A stretch of 64,000 bases of DNA, from contig OX030964.1 of NCBI GenBank assembly GCA_943735955.1, positions 2,705,961 to 2,769,960 on the forward strand. The letters run 5' to 3'. Both the position numbers and the translations under genes were made by a program. This DNA is from Piscicola geometra (taxonomy: Eukaryota > Annelida > Clitellata > Hirudinida > Piscicolidae). The notes under the pieces were generated by a model that saw only the letters and a list, made by a program, of their open reading frames with translations, had not been told where the DNA came from and did no database searches. This document shows, one piece after another, positions 49,820 through 60,687 of the stretch; position 1 is the first letter of the stretch; the number at the start of each line of letters is the position of its first letter.

Positions 49820-51631
49820 AAAAGAATAATAACTTATAAGAATTATTATAATTATTATCTTATGGTTGAAAGTGTAACATAGAGGGGTGTGTTAAACTGG
49901 TTTGTTGAAGTGTGTAAAGGGATGAATTGAATCAATAATTTTAAAAACTTTTTATTATTTATGATTAATCTTTCATGCATAGAGCTAGATATTCATGAAT
50001 ATTTATGAGATCAGTGAACAGTCCAAGTACCTTGACAAACCCTTTCAGGGTAAAATTGAATCATTTATCCAAGGTAAGTCGAAAGTAAAAGTCCGAAAAT
50101 TAAAACACATTGCATTAATCCATTCATTTTCTTTACTTCTATAGTTTTATAACACTGCTTATATATATATAAAAGTATTTGGTAACCTTTATGCAAAAAT
50201 GCTATAAAGATTTTATTTAATATTGTTCAAACTAATTTATTAACGCAGTTTAGTTAGAACCATTTGTAAGTATTTATTTATATATTTAAAATGGTTTAAC
50301 GTAATCAATAAAAAGAATTTTAAAATGATGTGATGCAGGAAATTCCATTATTTTAGTTTTTATTTCCATCAGTTAAATAAAGGTACTACAAATTATGAGA
50401 TATTTTAATATAACTTATATATACAACATATTATATATTTTCAAAATAATATAAAGAAATAAATAAAACAAATTAATGTTAGAATGATTTTTAAATTTCA
50501 TTTTAAGGGCTTTTTTCATTCTGTTTCGTCGATAAAGCATGCCACATGCCGAAGAATTCTCTGCACATAAGCCTGTGAAACTCGTGGCACCAGAAGGTCA
50601 AGAGCTGCGAGACAGGCAGATGCAGGGCTGATTTTTAGGAAGTCAGAAGGTTGAACCCTCCTAGCAAATATGTAACCAGCCCCTTTTCAAATATAAAATG
50701 CGTGCTGGCGAGCAAAATCTTACTTTACTGTGAATCATATCAAATTTACAAAGTCAGCAAAACACCCATTCCCAACCCTCCCGTAATTTTTTACCCTGGG
50801 TCCTTGTAGTCAAGCATGGAAGCGATGTGCATTTTGACAAAATAAAGCAGGCTTGCTCCATTCAATTGCTTTTTGTGTTTAACTCTCACTTAAGAAAAGG
50901 AGTTTCTTGTTCTTAAGTGATTAAATAATTATTAAATATAATAATTTTGTATTAATAAAATCTAATTATATTTTAAATACAAATTTTCTTTAACGATGGA
51001 AAAAAAGTAAAAAGCATGAAATGAAACAAGATAACTTTTTCTTTAAAAACAGTGACAATCAAACAATACTAAACAACCATTTCACAACTCTATTTCACAT
51101 GTCGAAATTTTACTTTAATTCATCCTATTTTTAGGCTTTTCGATTTTTGTTTAAATGTTTTATTCAAAAACTCCATTACCAAAAACCATCATGAGATTGA
51201 TAAAGTCATTAACAACTTTAATGTAACATGAGTTCAAATAGCCTTTCAATATTCTCGCATTTGATTAACTCTTAAATTTTTCGGTCATTGTCAAATTTTT
51301 CTTTTATTATGTGATTTAATACTTAAAATTTTCATTTATTTAGTTATTTAATTCTTTAAATTTTTTAATTCATTTAATCATTTAAATATTTTTTCTGTTG
51401 AATTATTCTTGATTCATCCGACTCAAGCCAATGCGATCATCCTATTTGACTTCAGGAACTGTGAAAAATAATAATTTTAAAGTATGACTTCTCAAAACAA
51501 ACGTGGTAAAGTACTTTTTTGGTTTATTATCCAAAACATATTTTACACTAAAAAGAATAAATAATTAAAAATTAATTTTGCTATTATCGAAATATAAATC
51601 TGAATTGAAATGAGTAAATCTGAAAACTATT
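49820..51631. other. AT-rich stretch without a recognised gene
   Basis: The only less AT-rich part is about 50515-50860 (CATGCCACATGCCGAAGAAT..GAAACTCGTGGCACCAG). It has no long frame and no recognised homology. Confidence 0.45.
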
Positions 51632-52034
51632 GATGGTTGTATATAAACTGCAGAAAGAAGAAAGCAGAAAAGTGCAAAATGCAAATGTCTAAAATGCTGA
51701 ATTCCTTTACAGAATGTCAGTTTATACTTTTTTTTACAGTAAAAACGTCAATTTAGGGTTAAGGTTAGAGTTAGGGTTAGGGTAAGGGTAAGGGTTAAAA
51801 AAAGGGTTTTATATTTTCATTTTTAAACAAAAATGCCACTTTATTAACAAATATGATTTACAATCTAATCCGAAAAATTACTTTTAAAGATAGCTTAAAA
51901 AAATAAAACTATAAATTTACGTTTTTTTTGTAAAAAAAAGTATAAACTGACATTCTGCAAAGTAATTCAGAATTTTACACATTTGAATTTTGCACCTTTC
52001 TACTTTCTGCTGTTTATCTACAACCTCTTTTGAT
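51632..52034. mobile_element. MITE-like element with 120-bp inverted ends and a telomere-like core
   Basis: The left arm (51632-51752) and right arm (51914-52034) are inverted copies: GGTTGTATATAAAC against GTTTATCTACAACC, AGTGCAAAATGCAAATGTCT against its mirror, and CAGAATGTCAGTTTATACTT against AAGTATAAACTGACATTCTG. Between them are TTAGGGTTAAGGTTAGAG and GGGTTAGGGTAAGGGTAAGG (51751-51798), then AT-rich sequence. There is no ORF. The target duplication is not clear. Confidence 0.75.
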
Positions 52035-52038
52035 GCTC

Positions 52039-52135
52039 AAAAGTAGAGGTCAGACCAGGTACTCACTGAGCTTCCAAAAAAAATCGGAAACAGAAAAAGT
52101 GGGAAACAGAAAAAGCCGGAAACAAAAATTACTTA
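52039..52135 (+). mobile_element. Degenerate hAT terminus
   Basis: AGAGGTCAGACCAGGTACTC followed by GGAAACAGAAAAAG motifs is a decayed form of the end at 46912. It lies next to the MITE. Confidence 0.5.
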
Positions 52136-53440
52136 CCTATAAAAGTAAAATAAAATCGATTAAGGGAGAGCAGGGCAAGATACCCATAGGTGTGATGTGT
52201 CTCTAACCCAGTATTCCGTAAATAACGTTCAAACAGCATCATTTTTCGGATAAATAATTTAATTTTCGGATCTTGTTCGAAAATGAATTTTAAAAACTAG
52301 AATGTCTATAAGGTTGATTATTGTGAAAAATATTAATAATTATAAGTAACACTGAGTTTTTGTTAAAAACTAATTTGTTTTAATAAGAATATAAAGACTA
52401 AGAGCAAAAGAGCTTAAAAATTGATGAATTTAAATGTTCTAGTGGCAGTTGGAGAAAGGCCTACTTTTTCATACAATTGAAAACGCTATTATTTTAAAAT
52501 GTGTGAAAATATTTTTATTTTCACGGTAAGCCATACGGCACAGAAACATAAAAAGGTCATAATCAAAAACATTGTTTTTTACTTCTTCTGCATTCCATCC
52601 TGGTGTTGCCATTTTCCTTTCTCACCCAGCATTTGAAACCTTGATCACATACATTACGCAGCTGTGAATCTATTTCCCACTGTAGAATTGAATTCATAGG
52701 ATATGAAATAATCATATTTATTATTAATCCTTAATTATTTTTTACTAAATTTCAAGTAACAGCAACACTTTCTGACTTGAAAACTTTTGCCATCGAAGTT
52801 TTTGACGTGAAGTAGAGAAGAGAACAACCACTTCCCATTCGACATTTTTCAATTGCATTCATTTCATCCCGTGCCACACTCATTTTTTAGCACATTCACC
52901 CCTTAACCCACTCATACTCAACTTATTCACCCCCAACTAACTCATCTCTTTGATCTGGTCTTTGATCTTGGCAGCCACTCAAATAAATTTGTGGAATAAA
53001 CGGTTTTGGGTATAGTATTTTAAAATGTTAAAATTAGAATGTTTTTTGTGCAAATGTTAGTTGTTTTGACTCTGTCAAGGAATGGCCGCAGCAGACCAAG
53101 ATGGCCGCAGGGAACCAAGCGAGCTGCGACAAAAAGAAGAAAACCTTCCATAGCAGCAGCAGTTCCAGTGCTGGAAAGGACTTCTCCTTTGCCCTCTATC
53201 GCAGCTTTGGCACCAGTGGCAAAACAGAAAATTGAGAATTATGATGATTATGTTTTGTGGTTTTGAGGATGATATGATGATGATTGTGCTGTGGTATGAG
53301 TGTTGGTGCTGTGGTGATGATTGCATTTTTTATTGGTGGAGATAGTGATTCTGTGACGGTGATTTTCATAGGGGTGTGGGTGAGGTTGGATTATTGAGAT
53401 GAAATGTTTTTTTATTGTTTTTTTATATTTGAATTGATAT
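52136..53440. other. Non-coding stretch with a GC-richer segment
   Basis: At 53075-53245 the base composition changes. A plus frame of 75 codons (GRSRPRWPQGTKRAATKRRK) ends at 53266, and short frames are open on both strands. No family is recognised and no splice sites convince, so no gene is called. Confidence 0.4.
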
Positions 53441-53444
53441 AGGG

Positions 53445-54487
53445 GGAAGTTGCACAAGATGGAACGATTTTTAGACGTAGCCTTATAGCTCAATTGATTA
53501 ACCAATAACGTAAATTAAAATTTATATTGACTCTTTGTCTAACTATATCAACTTTAACATAAGAAATAACATGAACACTCAAAAACTCCATCTTGAGCAA
53601 CTGGGTTCTCAAGATGGAAGGCTTAGTTGCCTAAGATCGAATCATAGTGTATGTAATAAAAATGGTAATTTAAACATTTTACTTATTATTCGACTATTTT
53701 AATTATCTAAAGAAATATCTTTTTCCGCTTTTTCAATACTGATGCTTCCAAAAAATCTTCATTTCTTCTGGAACATGTACTCTTTCAGTTCTTTCTCAAA
53801 AACGTCATCAAATGTCTTTTAAAAACTCTCTAAATTTTGTATAAAATTTTTAAAATTCTTTTTTTAAAGTAAACTCTTTGGAAAAACATGATTTAAACTA
53901 GCTTTACCCAGAAAATCTTTTTTATCTCGTACTTCACTTTTAGCTTCAACCATTTCCCGTGCAACCCTTCAGTTTACAGTCAATTGAGACTAATGAGACG
54001 TAAGTTTACATCTGTTCAAATTTGAGATTTGGCTATAAATAGAACATACCTGTGTCAAAGCTAATGAATACTAACAGTTTTTTTATTTAATAAAAAGTAA
54101 ATTATTGGTTTTTATTGATTTTCAATAGTCTCTTTAGAATATAAACTTTATATAGTCTATTATACTGTATATAGTCTATATAGATTTTTTATGACCCGAC
54201 ATGGACGAATGTCAGAGACAGATTCATCAATGTCTATAATCTCTTCCTACGTTTAATCTTAAGCAACTATTCATGTTTCATCTTAGGCAACTATGACAAT
54301 GCTACACATTCATAGTTACAACAGGCTAATCACTAAATTATTAAGTATACTACTTTCACATAATAAAAATTTAGTGCATCATCTAATTAATAATAATAAA
54401 ATAAAAATTATACTTCTTCGGATGTGAGATAAAAACAACAAAACGTTATCTCTCAACTTTGTAACTATTCTTTTAGAAATCAGTTTT
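53445..54487 (-). repeat. Inverted copy of the receptor-intron repeat
   Basis: The reverse complement matches about 2080-3030 of copy A nearly end to end (ACTGATTTCTAAAAGAATAG, AAAGAGTCAATATAA, CATCTTGTGCAACTTCCCCC). No EGF exon flanks it. At 54488 it is cut by the tail of a LINE. This supports an independent dispersed repeat rather than a fourth gene copy. Confidence 0.65.
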
Positions 54488-57400
54488 TCAATCAATCAAT
54501 CAAATAGATTTCTATAGCGCTCTTTCTTCAAATTCAAGAGCGCTCGTAAATAAATGTGTTAAACAGATATGTCTTCAGATCCTCACGAAAAGTAAATAAT
54601 GATTTAGATGTAGTTAAATAAGGAGGTAATGAGTTCCAAATATATGGACCTGCATAATGGGAAGAACTTTTAGCAAAAGAGTTATTAATGGAAGGGATGA
54701 AATAATGATTTTGAGGGATGATCTTAAATTCCTTCTATGAGGGTGAGTTATTAATGATTTGAGGTATATTGGGGATACTGGAGAGTTTGTTAATTTAAAC
54801 ATAAAAACACAGATTTTAAATATAATCCTAAATTTGATGGGGAGCCAATGTAATAAGATGAGAGAGGGTGTAATGTGGTGATAAATAGGAGTACGGCTAA
54901 CGACTCTAGCAGCATAATTAAATACTTTGTTTAATGGTTTTAAAGTAGTTTCAGGTAAATTATAATAGAGTGAGTTACAATAGTCAATTCAATCAATCAA
55001 TCAATCACTAATAATTTTTATAGCGCCCTTTACTAAGCGAACAAAAGCGCTCAGCCATCACGTCCCAAACAAGTACGTCTTCAGGCCTCGACGGAAAGTT
55101 ATGAGTACTTAGTTGAAGTTAAAGAAGAAGGTAAAGAATTCCATAAAAGAAGACCACAGTAAGAAAAAGAACGTTTAGCAAAAGAGTGTTTAACTGGAAA
55201 ACGAAAAGAACGATTAAAGGTGGATGATCTAAGACCAGATTTAGGGGGTTGTTTAATTAGATTTTTAAGATAGATTGGAGCATTACAGTTATGAATTTTA
55301 AACATATTTAGGCATATTTTAAAAGTCACTCTAGATCTCAAAGGTAGCCAATGTAACAAACGAAGATAAGGAGAAATGTGAGAAAACTTAGGAGCACGAG
55401 CAACAAGACGAGCAGCACAATTGAAGGTTTTATTTAGAGGAGCCAAAGTAGTATTAGGGAGACCATAGTAAAGAGAGTTGCAATAATCAATCCTGGACAG
55501 AACTAGAGAAGATACAAGAAGTTGTAGGGTAGGATCATCGAGAAAAGGAAGAAGCTGTTTAATACGACGAATGTGGAAGTAGCAAGATTTAGAGACAGAT
55601 AAAATTTGAGGAGCTAAAGACAAGTTAGAATCAAAAATAAAACCAAGGCTACGAATAGAAGATGAAGGGTTTAGAGAGAGTGAAGAGGGGGGAGGCAAAA
55701 CTAAAGAAGGAAGAGATAGTAAAGACTTTGATTTTTTATTGAAATATATGAGTTCAAATTTGTCCGGATTAAGTTTGAGAAACATAGAAGAAGCCCAAGA
55801 GATTATAGATTGAAAACAGAGAGTTATTTTATCAACAGTAAGGTCAAGAGAAGAGTCAGTAAAAGATGTATAAATATAGGAGTCGTCAGCATAAATTTGA
55901 CTGTTTAGAGAAGATGACGAAATATTAGGTAGTTCCGAGGAATAAAGAATAAAAAGTAAGGGACCAAGAATTGAGCCCTGTGGAACACCATAAGATAAAG
56001 AAACAGAAGAAGAACGAGAAGATTCTATTGATACATAGAAAGTTCGCTCAGAAAGGTAGGATTTAAGCCAGATAAGAGAGGAACCAGAAATATTAAAAGA
56101 AGAGTCTAAAACATTTAATAAAAGCGTATGGTCGACAGTGTCAAAAGCAGCTGAAAAATCAAGGCATAAAAGAAGAGAAGAGGCATTAGAATCAGAAGTT
56201 AAAATAAGGTCATTATAGAGTTTAAGTAAAGCAGTTTCAGTGGAGTGGCCAATTCTGAAACCAGATTGAGAAGAAGGAAGAAGTGAGTTTTTTTCTAGAT
56301 AGAAGATTAATTGTTGAGAAAAAACTTTTTCAAGGACCTTAGAAAGAAAGGAAATGTTAGATACAGGTCTATAACTGGATAAGGATGCAGGATCAAGAGA
56401 AGGCTTCTTAATTGTAGGAATAATAAATGAAGATTTGATGGCAGACGGAAATTTAGATGTAGACAAAGATAAGTTAACCAAATCCAGAACAATAGGATAG
56501 AATAAAAAAGAGAGTTCTTTAAAAAGGGTTGTAGGAATTCGAGATAAAACAAGTGCAGAGACTAACATCTTTAAAGAAGGTCATCTAAGTAAGGTAATAA
56601 TTGTCTGATACGTCTGAGATGAAAATAGCAAGATTTAGTGACTGATAGAATTTGGTTTGATAAGGTTAATTTTGAGTCGAAAATAAATCCTAAGCTACGA
56701 ATAAGATTAGATGGAACAATAGTATGAGTGGAGAAATTACATGGGCCATTAATTAGTTTACCATTTTTATCAAAAAATATAAGTTCAAACTTTAGTGGAT
56801 TCAATTTTAAAGACATTGAGTTAGACCAGTTTTCAATAGATAATAGACATGAAGATATAGACGACATAACAGTATTATATGATGATGTATCGAAGCTGAC
56901 ATATAACTGCGAATCGTCAGCATTAGATAGGGAGTTGAGAGAATGAGAGGAGATGATAGAAGATAATTCAGAGACGTATAGAATAAAGAACAAAGGACCA
57001 AGAATAGAACCTTGAGGAACACCATATGAGTAAGTAGATGGGGTAGAAGTACAGTGCTTTAAAGAAACATAAACAGATCTATTAGATAAATATGACTTAA
57101 TCCATAAAAACGAAGAATCCTTAATATTGAACTTATTTTTTAGTAATGGTAGTAATAAAGAGTGGTCTACAGTGTCAAAAGCGGCCAAATAATCTAAAAA
57201 AACAAGTACAGAACATTTTTTATTATCAAAGGCGTAAATAAGATCATTACAGAGTTTTAAGAGGGAAGATTCACAGTTATGAACTAAACGAAAACTAGAT
57301 TGTGAATAAGGTATAAGGGAGTTAACATTTAAATATGAATTGATTTGTTTATAAACTACTTTTTCTATTATTTTAGATATGAATGTTAGATTGGAAATGG

Positions 57401-58250
57401 GTCTATAGTTAGGAATTTGAGTAGGGTCTAATGAATTATTTTTTAAAGTAGGTATGATAACAGAAGCTTTATATAAAGTCGGAAATTTAGATGTAGAGAG
57501 AGACAGATTAACAATGAAAAGAATTATAGGGTAAAAAATATCAGACAATTCTTTAATCAAATAAGTTGGAAATATGTCAGGAGAACAGGTAGATGTAGAC
57601 ATGGAATGAATAATTAAGGACAGGTCAGGTAGAGAAATTGAAGAAAAACTGACAAAATTAAATTCACTATTGTTAATATAATTATTAGGGCTAGGAATAG
57701 AGGTATTAGTGTTAAAATTAGATCTTATTGTTTCGACTTTACTTATTATGTAATTATGATAATCTTGAGAAGAGAAAGATGAAGGAGGTGGAAGGTTTTT
57801 ATTTAATAATTTAGAAAGTGACTGCCAACGATTCTTTGAAGAAGAAGCGTTGACTATAGAAATTAAAAAATAATTACAGTGCTTAGAGAATAATATAGAT
57901 TTGTATTGGTTAAGAGAAGACAAGTAAAGGTTATAATGAAAGGAGGAACTGTGAGACCTAAATTTACGCTCATGTCTACGTGCAACCCGTGCCAGAGTCG
58001 CACATTCACTGTCGAACCACGGAGACCGTTTCGACAGCAGACGACATGAGCGCAATTTTAAAGGTAAAATGACATCAAGAATTGAAGAAATAGAATCATT
58101 AAAATATATAAGAAACTCATCAATATGAGTGAAACCATTAAAACTAAAATATTTAAAAAGTAGAGTAAATGTGTTCTTATTAAATTTTGTAAGTTTGTTC
58201 TTAATGTGGCGTCTTCGAGTGAATTCTCAAACGGGGCGTAAAATGTTTTC
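54488..58250 (-). mobile_element. CR1/L2-like LINE (host element), interrupted by a nested LINE
   Basis: The minus-strand ORF2 from about 58205 down to 56571 starts in the endonuclease-RT linker (SILDVILPLKLRSC, SPWFDSECATLA). It has the RT blocks YRPISNLTFISKIIEKVV, FLDYLAAFDTVDH, GVPQGSILGPLFFILYVSEL, and SNADDSQ in place of YADD. One lost base in the DD(P)SL block shifts the frame near 56570. The C-terminal block continues at 54960-54614 after the nested insertion. The 3' end is AGAAAGAGCGCTATAGAAAT with an (ATTG)n tail at 54488-54505. The 5' end is truncated. Confidence 0.88.
54991..56535 (-). mobile_element. Nested CR1/L2-like LINE, 5'-truncated, with target-site duplication
   Basis: It encodes most of an RT and the C-terminus in a single 489-codon frame (which begins in host-element sequence): YRPVSNISFLSKVLEKVF, CLDFSAAFDTVDH, GVPQGSILGPLLFILYSSEL, IYADDSYIYTS, SRIDYCNSLYYGLPN, LLLWNSLPSSL. 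The 3' tail is (ATTG)n at 54991-55005. AATTC at 54986-54990 and at 56536-56540 flanks it, and joining these restores LSRIDYCN of the host element. It has an intact YADD and no stops, so it is younger than its host. Confidence 0.92.
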
Positions 58251-58506
58251 ATATATGCTTTTAGTTATTTTCTGTTAATGCTTCTTTATAATTATGTTGA
58301 GTATTTGTGCTAAGGGAATTGTGTTCGTTTTAAAAGAATTTTAGAATTTTATTTTAACGATTGTCCAAATGTTTTGTCATCATATCTATAAAGCAACGAG
58401 ATTCTTAATAAAATAGATTTTTAAATTTTAAAGTCAATAAATAAGTCAAATGTAATTATTCATAAGTTAAATCTATTTCAAATGTCTTGCTTTGATGAAC
58501 GGCCAT

Positions 58507-59030
58507 TTAGAATGGAATTCCTTGCATGCAACTGACACAGCCATAGAAGTCAGGGCAGCAGAGGTAACCAGGCTTGCAGACCATACAGTTGCAGTCAGTC
58601 TTGCAGCCGACACAGACGTTTGCCGTTGCAAATAGAGGAATTTTGATGGGCGGGCACTTGAGTTTTTGGACGCAGGTGAACTGGGGCAGGCTGGCGAAGG
58701 CCGTCTGCAAGCAGTCGTAACCCTTGGGACAGCCGAAAGATCTGCAGTCCTTGAAGCAGAAGCACTTGCTGCAGCCAGTGGCGTCCGCCATCAGACTACA
58801 GTCGGCCGTACAGACTCTATCTGCCACGCATACTGAAAATGAAAGGTTTTTCGTGTGCTTTTATCATGGTGGAGTAGATTTATAGAGCAATAGCATGAGA
58901 TATTGATTTGAAATGCTTCTATAATATTTTGAAATGTATTATTCAATCGATGCTCACTGTCTTGGGCTATGGTTTCGTGTAGGATAAAACTACACGCCAC
59001 CAGCATTGCCAGACAGAGCTTAGTCGCCAT
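58507..59030 (-). CDS. Small secreted cysteine-rich protein (20 Cys), two exons
   Basis: Exon 1 is 59030-58958 (ATG at 59030) and exon 2 is 58832-58507, joined in frame across a GTGAGC...TTTCAG intron of 125 bases. The signal peptide is MATKLCLAMLVACSFILHET; cleavage is likely after IAQ. The mature part has about 110 residues and 20 cysteines, with motifs TGCSKCFCFKDCRSFGCPKG, TCVQKLKCPP, GCKTDCNCMVCKPGYLCC and GCVSC. An even number of Cys and CxC/CC spacing suggest a disulfide-rich extracellular protein. It faintly resembles antistasin or metallothionein-like Cys patterns, but I do not recognise a family. A TATA box and a heat-shock element lie upstream. The ATG is the first after the predicted transcript start. 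Confidence 0.8.
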
Positions 59031-59108
59031 TTTCAGATCTTGGAAGTTTTCTTGATTTCTTTGCTTTCCGAGTCTTCTCAACCTTCTTTTCGGAGCTGGC
59101 TAGAGACT

Positions 59109-59117
59109 CTTATATAG
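59109..59117 (-). promoter_or_regulatory. TATA box of the Cys-rich secreted gene
   Basis: CTATATAAG on the minus strand, about 80 bases before the ATG at 59030. That leaves a leader of roughly 50 bases. Confidence 0.65.
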
Positions 59118-59196
59118 GCTCATGGGTCTCATAGTCGGGCATTGACAGTTGCTTTGGCTCGTTGGCTCTATTTCTCAACTATGAATTGTGCATTCC

Positions 59197-59209
59197 TTCT
59201 AGAATGTTC
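59197..59209 (-). promoter_or_regulatory. Heat-shock element
   Basis: TTCTAGAATGTTC on the plus strand is a perfect three-unit TTCnnGAAnnTTC element, palindromic in type, about 80 bases upstream of the TATA box. Confidence 0.5.
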
Positions 59210-59631
59210 TATATTAGTTGTATAATAGTTGGCTGTGCTTGAAAGATCAAACTATTCAGATTATTCAACTTTGTAAACAACATCACAATGGCTTTTTTAT
59301 GTATTGCATTGCTTTGAGGACGGTCACGGTCCTTTCTGACTCACGAATTAAATTCCAAAAGTTGCGTTTGCAAATGGAGCGTTAATACTTCATAATTGTA
59401 ACATTTTTTAGGTAAAGAAAACTTTGTAAAACCTCGATTTTACTAAGTTTTGAGCCTCAAAGGAATTATTGAAAAAAAAGAAATTATTGAGAAAAAAAAC
59501 TAGTTTTTACTTGAGAGACAATAGCATTAGGTTGAGTCGTTATTCTTGTAGACTAACAAGAGCACTGGCAACCGGCAACAAAAGTTTAGGAGCGACGCAA
59601 AAGCCTTGTGGTTGTTCAAACTGCAATGGCG

Positions 59632-60687
59632 TTAATCGATGTATTCGCAGGCGAGGTGTTTGATGTGTTTGTTGCCGGGTTCCACCTCGGTCCATTCGCC
59701 ATACCTCCACACTAAGTTCCCACCGATATCCGTGCTTTCCAACGCCTGGAATTGTTCGTTAATTAGCCATTTTTAGTGTTTTTAATTTAGTATATTTATT
59801 TGGTAAATGAAAATAATGATTAGTTTAAAGCGTTAAAATATTCGTAGATCTAAATCGATTGATAAATGATTTTTTAACTATAACAATCATTGAAAAAAAT
59901 TTTAAAGTATAAATAACAATAAGTAATAACAATAAATACAAGTTAATAAATATATTTATATATTATTATAAATATATATTTTTTAAAAACTTAAAAGGTT
60001 ACGCTCGAATGTTTTCCCATTTCTTTGTTCTGCAGCCTGAGCATTTTCTCGCACAGTTCTGTAAAGTCTGTTGTCCGCGCGTAATTTTCTACGTCGTAAT
60101 TCAACTTACCGCCGTCGACACTGTCCAATAGAAACTATTAATATTAATAGGAATTAATTATAATGATAATAATAATAATAATTATTATTATTGTTATTTA
60201 TACTATTAATTTTTAATTGGTTTTGTTTCGAAAATGAAAGAAAAGGTTTAAAGAAGTTCCAAAAAATGGTAAACTGGCGGTTTCAAAAAAGAATACATCA
60301 ACCAAAAATAGGTCTAACGTTATTCCGTAGCAGACGAAGTGCTTGGCTTGTGGAAGACAGCACCTTTCCTTCGGATTGGGAACCTGACAGTGTTGTTTAT
60401 AGAAACTATATTTACTCATTTGTTTTTATTAATTTCATAGATATAAATTTATTTTTATTTTTGATAGTTTAACAAGATCTTTTATATTATTCGTTTTTAG
60501 GCATCCGACCATATATATATATATATTACTATATGTATATGCATACGACTTTTTGTGCGCACAATTCCTATATTTTATAAATTGTAACTGTAACGGAAAA
60601 TTCTGAATAGAAACAAGACTAGTACCTGGTCGCACAGAACCACGCGAGACTTGAGCTCCATCCTTGCTGGGAACTTGCTGCCTTCAC
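59632..60687 (-). CDS. 3' part of an unrecognised minus-strand gene
   Basis: Three exons on the minus strand join in phase: 60687-60626 (enters with 2 bases of a split codon), 60134-60003 and 59745-59632 (stop TAA 59632-59634). They give about 102 residues: GSKFPARMELKSRVVLCDQ, FLLDSVDGGKLNYDVENYAR, TTDFTELCEKMLRLQNKEMG, STDIGGNLVWRYGEWTEVEP and the end LACEYID. Splice sites are CTACAG/ and /GTACTA, TAATAG/ and /GTAACC, TTCCAG/. The exons are less AT-rich than the surroundings, which supports coding. The 5' exons should lie above 60700, but I could not place them. No family is recognised; the product looks soluble. Confidence 0.6.

Noticed and set aside
51751..51798. Chromosome end
   Set aside because: The TTAGGG-like tract is short, imperfect and enclosed by inverted arms with ordinary sequence on both sides.
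53445..54487. Fourth, inverted receptor gene copy
   Set aside because: Only intron sequence is present and homology stops before any exon on the intact side.
60191..60472. Plus-strand 93-codon ORF as a gene
   Set aside because: It lies in an intron of the minus-strand gene, has no recognised motif and a low-complexity end.
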